A stretch of 16,393 bases of DNA from NCBI GenBank assembly GCA_042569785.1, contig JBHPGW010000057.1, positions 1 through 16,393 on the forward strand. Reading direction: 5' to 3'. Position numbers and translations under genes: made by a program. Shown here in pieces: positions 14,014 to 16,393 of the stretch. The first letter of the stretch is position 1, and the number at the start of each line of letters is the position of its first letter. The stretch is from JBHPGW01 sp042569785 (lineage in GTDB: Bacteria; Planctomycetota; Phycisphaerae; Sedimentisphaerales; Anaerobacaceae). Under the pieces are notes generated by a model that worked only from the letters and a program-made list of their open reading frames with translations, was not told where the DNA came from and did not search any database.

Positions 14014-15476
14014 AAGGTCTCCAGTTTTTCTCTTAGGTAGTTTAGTAATTTGTCAGTTGACACCCTGCTTTGTTCCATCGAGTCACGGTCACGAACCGTA
14101 ACAGTATTATCCTCTTTCGTCTGCCCGTCAACGGTAATACAGTAAGGCGTGCCAGCTTCGTCCTGTCTGCGGTATCTTCTGCCCACCGCGCCGGCCTGGT
14201 CGTAGTAGCAGGTGAAGTATTTTTTCAGATCGTCGCAGATATTGTGCGCGATGTCAGGCAGGCCATCCTTTTTAACAAGCGGAAAGACAGCAGCCTTAGT
14301 TGGTGCAAGAGCCGGATGGAACCGCAGCAGGTTTCGCGTATCACCCTTAACCTCTTCTTCGTCGTAAGCATCCACCAAAAACGCCAGCGTACTCCTGTCG
14401 ATACCGGCACTTGGCTCGATAACATAAGGCACATAGCGAGATTTTTTCTGCTCATCGAAATATGTTAATGGCCCCTTGAGATAGTTCTCAGCTTCATCCT
14501 TTAGCGTTATCTGCGTCAGGTCATTATTTTCAAACCAGTCATTGAGTGTTCTAATTCCGCGCTGATGCTGACGCAGATCGAAATCGGTCCGGTTAGCCAC
14601 CCCTTCGAGCTCCTGCCAGTCGCCTGATCCGAACGGGAACTTATATTCGACGTCAACGCACGCCTTTGCGTAGTGGGCCAATTCATCGGGGTCGTGCTCG
14701 CGGAATCGCAGGTTCTCTTTTCTAATCCCAAGGTTAGTATACCAGTTGAAGCGGAATTCCTTCCAATGCTCGTACCACTGCTCGTCGGTCCCCGGCTCAC
14801 AGAAGAACTCGATCTCAGCCTGCTCGAATTCGCGTGTGCGGAAGATAAACGCCTTTGTAGTGACCTCATTGCGAAAGCTCTTGCCTATCTGCGCGATCCC
14901 GAACGGTATCTTGACGCGGGTCGAATCCAGCACGTTCTTGAAATTAGCGAATATCCCCTGCGCAGTTTCAGGCCGAAGATAAAGCGTCATCGAATCGTCA
15001 ACATTAGCCCCCATCTGCGTCTCGAACATTAGCTTAAAAGGCATAGGCTCGGTGAATTGCCCCACCTTACCGCAACTTGGACAAACCTTATCGCTCAGAT
15101 CATGCTCGACGGCTAACTCAGTATCGATATTGACATGCTCGGTATGCTGTTCAGCATTATCGACCAGATGATCGACACGGGTACGGGTATTACACTTTTT
15201 ACATTCAGCTATCAGGTCAGCGAATTTATCCGCATGCCCCGAAGCCTTCCATATCAATGGATGCATCAGGATAGAACTGTCGAGCCCAACAATATCATCC
15301 CGCATCTGCACAGAAGCCTTCCACCACGCCTTCTTGACGTTGTTCTTCAACTCAACCCCGAGCGGCCCATAGTCATAACAACTCGCCAGCCCGCCGTATA
15401 TTTCACTGGATTGAAAAATAAAACCACGACGCTTACAAAGCGAAACAATATCATCAAGTTTAGTCAATTTAGCCAT
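14010..15476 (-). CDS. glyS: Glycyl-tRNA synthetase, dimeric single-chain type
   Basis: Charges tRNA-Gly. The ATG at 15476 is preferred over an in-frame TTG at 15491 because AAGGTG lies 6 nt upstream; this gives 488 residues, normal for the alpha2 type. The head LDDIVSLCKRRGFIFQSSEI and GLASCYDYGPLG (29-40) are family signatures. A Cys4 zinc site is visible (Cys92, Cys95, Cys132, Cys135). The active site has LMFETQMG (149-156), LRPETAQGIF (167-176), FRNE (201-204, motif 2) and EPSAGIDRS (354-362, motif 3). The C-terminal anticodon domain starts near 385 (HPALAPTKAAVFPL). First gene of the minus-strand unit, with its own promoter and a short leader without a T-box. Not the two-chain GlyQ/GlyS form. 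Confidence 0.95.
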   Translation of the reverse strand: MAKLTKLDDIVSLCKRRGFIFQSSEIYGGLASCYDYGPLGVELKNNVKKAWWKASVQMRDDIVGLDSSILMHPLIWKASGHADKFADLIAECKKCNTRTRVDHLVDNAEQHTEHVNIDTELAVEHDLSDKVCPSCGKVGQFTEPMPFKLMFETQMGANVDDSMTLYLRPETAQGIFANFKNVLDSTRVKIPFGIAQIGKSFRNEVTTKAFIFRTREFEQAEIEFFCEPGTDEQWYEHWKEFRFNWYTNLGIRKENLRFREHDPDELAHYAKACVDVEYKFPFGSGDWQELEGVANRTDFDLRQHQRGIRTLNDWFENNDLTQITLKDEAENYLKGPLTYFDEQKKSRYVPYVIEPSAGIDRSTLAFLVDAYDEEEVKGDTRNLLRFHPALAPTKAAVFPLVKKDGLPDIAHNICDDLKKYFTCYYDQAGAVGRRYRRQDEAGTPYCITVDGQTKEDNTVTVRDRDSMEQSRVSTDKLLNYLREKLETL

Positions 15477-15527
15477 TATCCACACCTTCAAAAGTTAATA
15501 AAACCGTCATCCAAAACCAAAACGGCC

Positions 15528-15555
15528 ATTATACCCAAACCACAAATGATTACAA
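15528..15555 (-). promoter_or_regulatory. Predicted sigma-70-type promoter of glyS
   Basis: On the minus strand, TTGTAA (15550-15555), 16 nt, then a perfect TATAAT (15528-15533). Transcription would start near 15521, leaving a leader of about 45 nt, too short for a T-box riboswitch. Confidence 0.55.
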
Positions 15556-15578
15556 GAACTAACAAAATGACAATTAAC

Positions 15579-15605
15579 CACGAATTGGCACGAATCGGCA
15601 CAAAT
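15579..15605. repeat. 10-bp-period units CACGAATYGG
   Basis: CACGAATTGG, CACGAATCGG and a shortened CACAAAT follow each other at exactly 10-bp spacing, close to one DNA helical turn. Confidence 0.65.
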
Positions 15606-15620
15606 CCAAACCAAAAACCA

Positions 15621-15655
15621 AAAATCGAAAATCTAAAATCGAAATTCAAAAATCA
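15621..15655. repeat. 7-bp-period array (AAAATCG family)
   Basis: Five heptamers: AAAATCG, AAAATCT, AAAATCG, AAATTCA, AAAATCA. It lies immediately before hairpin cassette A and matches the array at the glyS 3' end in period and composition. Confidence 0.8.
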
Positions 15656-15664
15656 CACCGCCAC

Positions 15665-15862
15665 CCAAGACGAGCCCCCGATGTAAAATCGGGGGATAAT
15701 CTTTTTTATTTTTTAGACAGGATTAACACAGATAAACACAGATTTTTTTTGTTAGCCCCCTGCACCGCAGGGGGTTGTCGTTAATATTTAGCCCCACGAC
15801 GCGTCGTGGGGTTCTCATTCCCGCCACTCTCTTGTCATTCCTGCCAAGGCAGGAATCTATTT
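15665..15862. repeat. Hairpin cassette, copy A
   Basis: In order: hairpin i CCCCCGAT/ATCGGGGG (15675-15695) followed by T-tracts; three 10-bp units GACAGGATTA, ACACAGATAA, ACACAGATTT (15716-15745); hairpin iii CCCCCTGC/GCAGGGGG with loop ACC (15756-15774); a 20-bp perfect palindrome CCCCACGACGCGTCGTGGGG (15792-15811); and hairpin v ATTCCTGCC/GGCAGGAAT (15837-15856). The first 80 bp are identical to copy B 250 bp downstream. Confidence 0.9.
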
Positions 15863-15881
15863 CATCATTCAAAATTCCTTG

Positions 15882-15902
15882 TTCGATATTCGATATTCGA
15901 AA
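15882..15902. repeat. 7-bp-period array (TTCGATA)
   Basis: Three heptamers, TTCGATA, TTCGATA, TTCGAAA, lead into ATCAC just before cassette B. An array of the same period also precedes cassette A, so the array plus cassette may be one composite unit. Confidence 0.65.
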
Positions 15903-15914
15903 ATCACCCCACCA

Positions 15915-16112
15915 CCAAGACGAGCCCCCGATGTAAAATCGGGGGATAATCTTTTTTATTTTTTAGACAGGATTAACACAGATAAACACAGATTCTTTTT
16001 GTTAGCCCCTTGCACTGCAAGGGGTTGTCTTTAAACATTTAGCCCCACGACGTGTCGTGGGGTTCTCACTCCCCCCCCTCTTTGTCATTCCCGCGAAGGC
16101 GGGAATCCATTT
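15915..16112. repeat. Hairpin cassette, copy B
   Basis: Same order as copy A: hairpin i (15925-15945), 10-bp units, hairpin iii CCCCTTGC/GCAAGGGG (16006-16024), near-palindrome CCCCACGAC-GT-GTCGTGGGG (16043-16062) and hairpin v ATTCCCGC/GCGGGAAT (16087-16106). Where a stem base differs from copy A, its partner has changed as well. Hairpin v is the widespread ATTCCC(N8)GGGAAT-type dispersed repeat. Confidence 0.9.
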
Positions 16113-16131
16113 TTTCACCACAAATTTAACT

Positions 16132-16159
16132 CAAAATTTAAAACTTAAAACTCAAAACT
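16132..16159. repeat. 7-bp-period array (YAAAACT, GTYAAAA-like family)
   Basis: Four heptamers: CAAAATT, TAAAACT, TAAAACT, CAAAACT. Rotated, they read CTTAAAA and CTCAAAA, close to the GTTAAAA/GTCAAAA units in the pyrB-pyrC gap and after asnS. Confidence 0.75.
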
Positions 16160-16160
16160 A

Positions 16161-16292
16161 TTTTTTAGACAGGATTTACAAGATAATCCGGATTTTTTGC
16201 GAGATACACTTCACGAGATGCGAGATACTGCTTTTAGACACAGATCAACACAGATTCTTTTATTAGCCCCCTGCACCGCAGGGGGTTGTCTT
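16161..16292. repeat. Partial hairpin cassette, copy C
   Basis: A TTTTTTAGACAGGATT start is followed by degenerate 10-bp units (again at 16235-16256 as ACACAGATCA, ACACAGATTC) and hairpin iii CCCCCTGC/GCAGGGGG (16267-16285). Hairpin i, the 20-bp palindrome and hairpin v are missing, so this copy is truncated or rearranged. Confidence 0.75.
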
Positions 16293-16393
16293 TATGTTAT
16301 ATCGAGTGCTTTTTTCAATCTCTTAAAATGGTTCTCATGGGTGTGTTCATTTAACTGTGTAAATGGTCTTAACGATTCTTAGCAGATTACACT

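Larger units (their letters stand above)
15492..16393. other. About 900 bp gene-free repeat region
   Basis: No frame here looks like a real protein. The first 60 bp hold the glyS promoter. From about 15579 onward the sequence is a mosaic of 10-bp-period units, 7-bp-period arrays and hairpin cassettes A, B and C, listed separately. The last 100 bp (16294-16393) are AT-rich and unassigned. One frame through cassette B encodes VIPAKAGIH, a known false peptide produced by this hairpin repeat in many genomes. Confidence 0.7.

Noticed and set aside
16057..16266. Plus-strand frame containing VIPAKAGIH
   Set aside because: The peptide is the known artefact of translating the ATTCCCGC/GCGGGAAT dispersed hairpin; the frame lies wholly within repeats and has no ribosome site.
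16347..16391. Minus-strand frame open to the window edge (14 codons to TGA), possible gene tail; another frame reads PFTQLNEHTHENHFKRLKKAL after an in-frame stop
   Set aside because: Too short to judge, and the two frames compete. The second might be a decayed gene fragment, but there is nothing to support a family.
15492..16393. CRISPR array in the repeat region
   Set aside because: Repeats are hairpin cassettes about 250 bp apart and short contiguous arrays; no regular unique spacers and no cas genes.

Overview
The window looks like chromosomal DNA from a Planctomycetota bacterium, most likely of the Phycisphaerae/Sedimentisphaerales type. The clues are a lone type II pseudopilin-like protein with a strongly conserved GFTLVELLVVIAIIALL head and a C-terminal DGH motif, a divergent secreted GH10 enzyme, a PAS-rich kinase with QQL heptads, and spacers full of short degenerate repeats. 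This assignment is inference from family flavour; there is no rRNA marker here. No phage, plasmid, CRISPR or transposase gene was recognised.

Layout. 1-2638 (+): the tail of an unknown gene, a secreted GH10-like glycoside hydrolase, a 359-bp spacer with a heptamer array and two mutually exclusive hairpins, then a pseudopilin-like protein. 2664-3413 (-): a membrane-anchored protein of unknown function. 3534-4526 (+): a calcineurin-like phosphoesterase whose start is unclear because a very good promoter lies inside the open frame. 4730-11894 (+): pyrR, pyrB, pyrC, a YacP-like NYN nuclease gene overlapping pyrC by 1 nt, then a 1,044-residue multi-PAS histidine kinase overlapping its NarL/LuxR response regulator by 4 nt. 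11967-15476 (-): glyS, a YhcH-family gene and asnS, the last two overlapping by 8 nt; a Rho-independent terminator at 11900-11926 ends this unit. 15492-16393: about 900 bp with no convincing gene, made of repeats.

How the genes work together. PyrR, PyrB and PyrC are a sensor/regulator and steps 2 and 3 of de novo UMP synthesis. The kinase and regulator form a cytoplasmic two-component pair with an unknown signal. AsnRS and GlyRS serve translation. The GH10-like enzyme and pseudopilin probably belong to the polysaccharide-degrading, envelope side of the cell.

The most unusual material is non-coding. Most spacers carry degenerate tandem arrays with a strict 7-bp period, in two or three related sequence families found in both orientations. 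Others carry 10-bp-period units. The last 730 bp hold two 198-bp copies of a four-hairpin cassette, plus a partial third, in which paired stem bases have changed together. Inside the kinase, three linkers hold 9, 6 and 2 copies of a 21-bp unit encoding one coiled-coil heptad.
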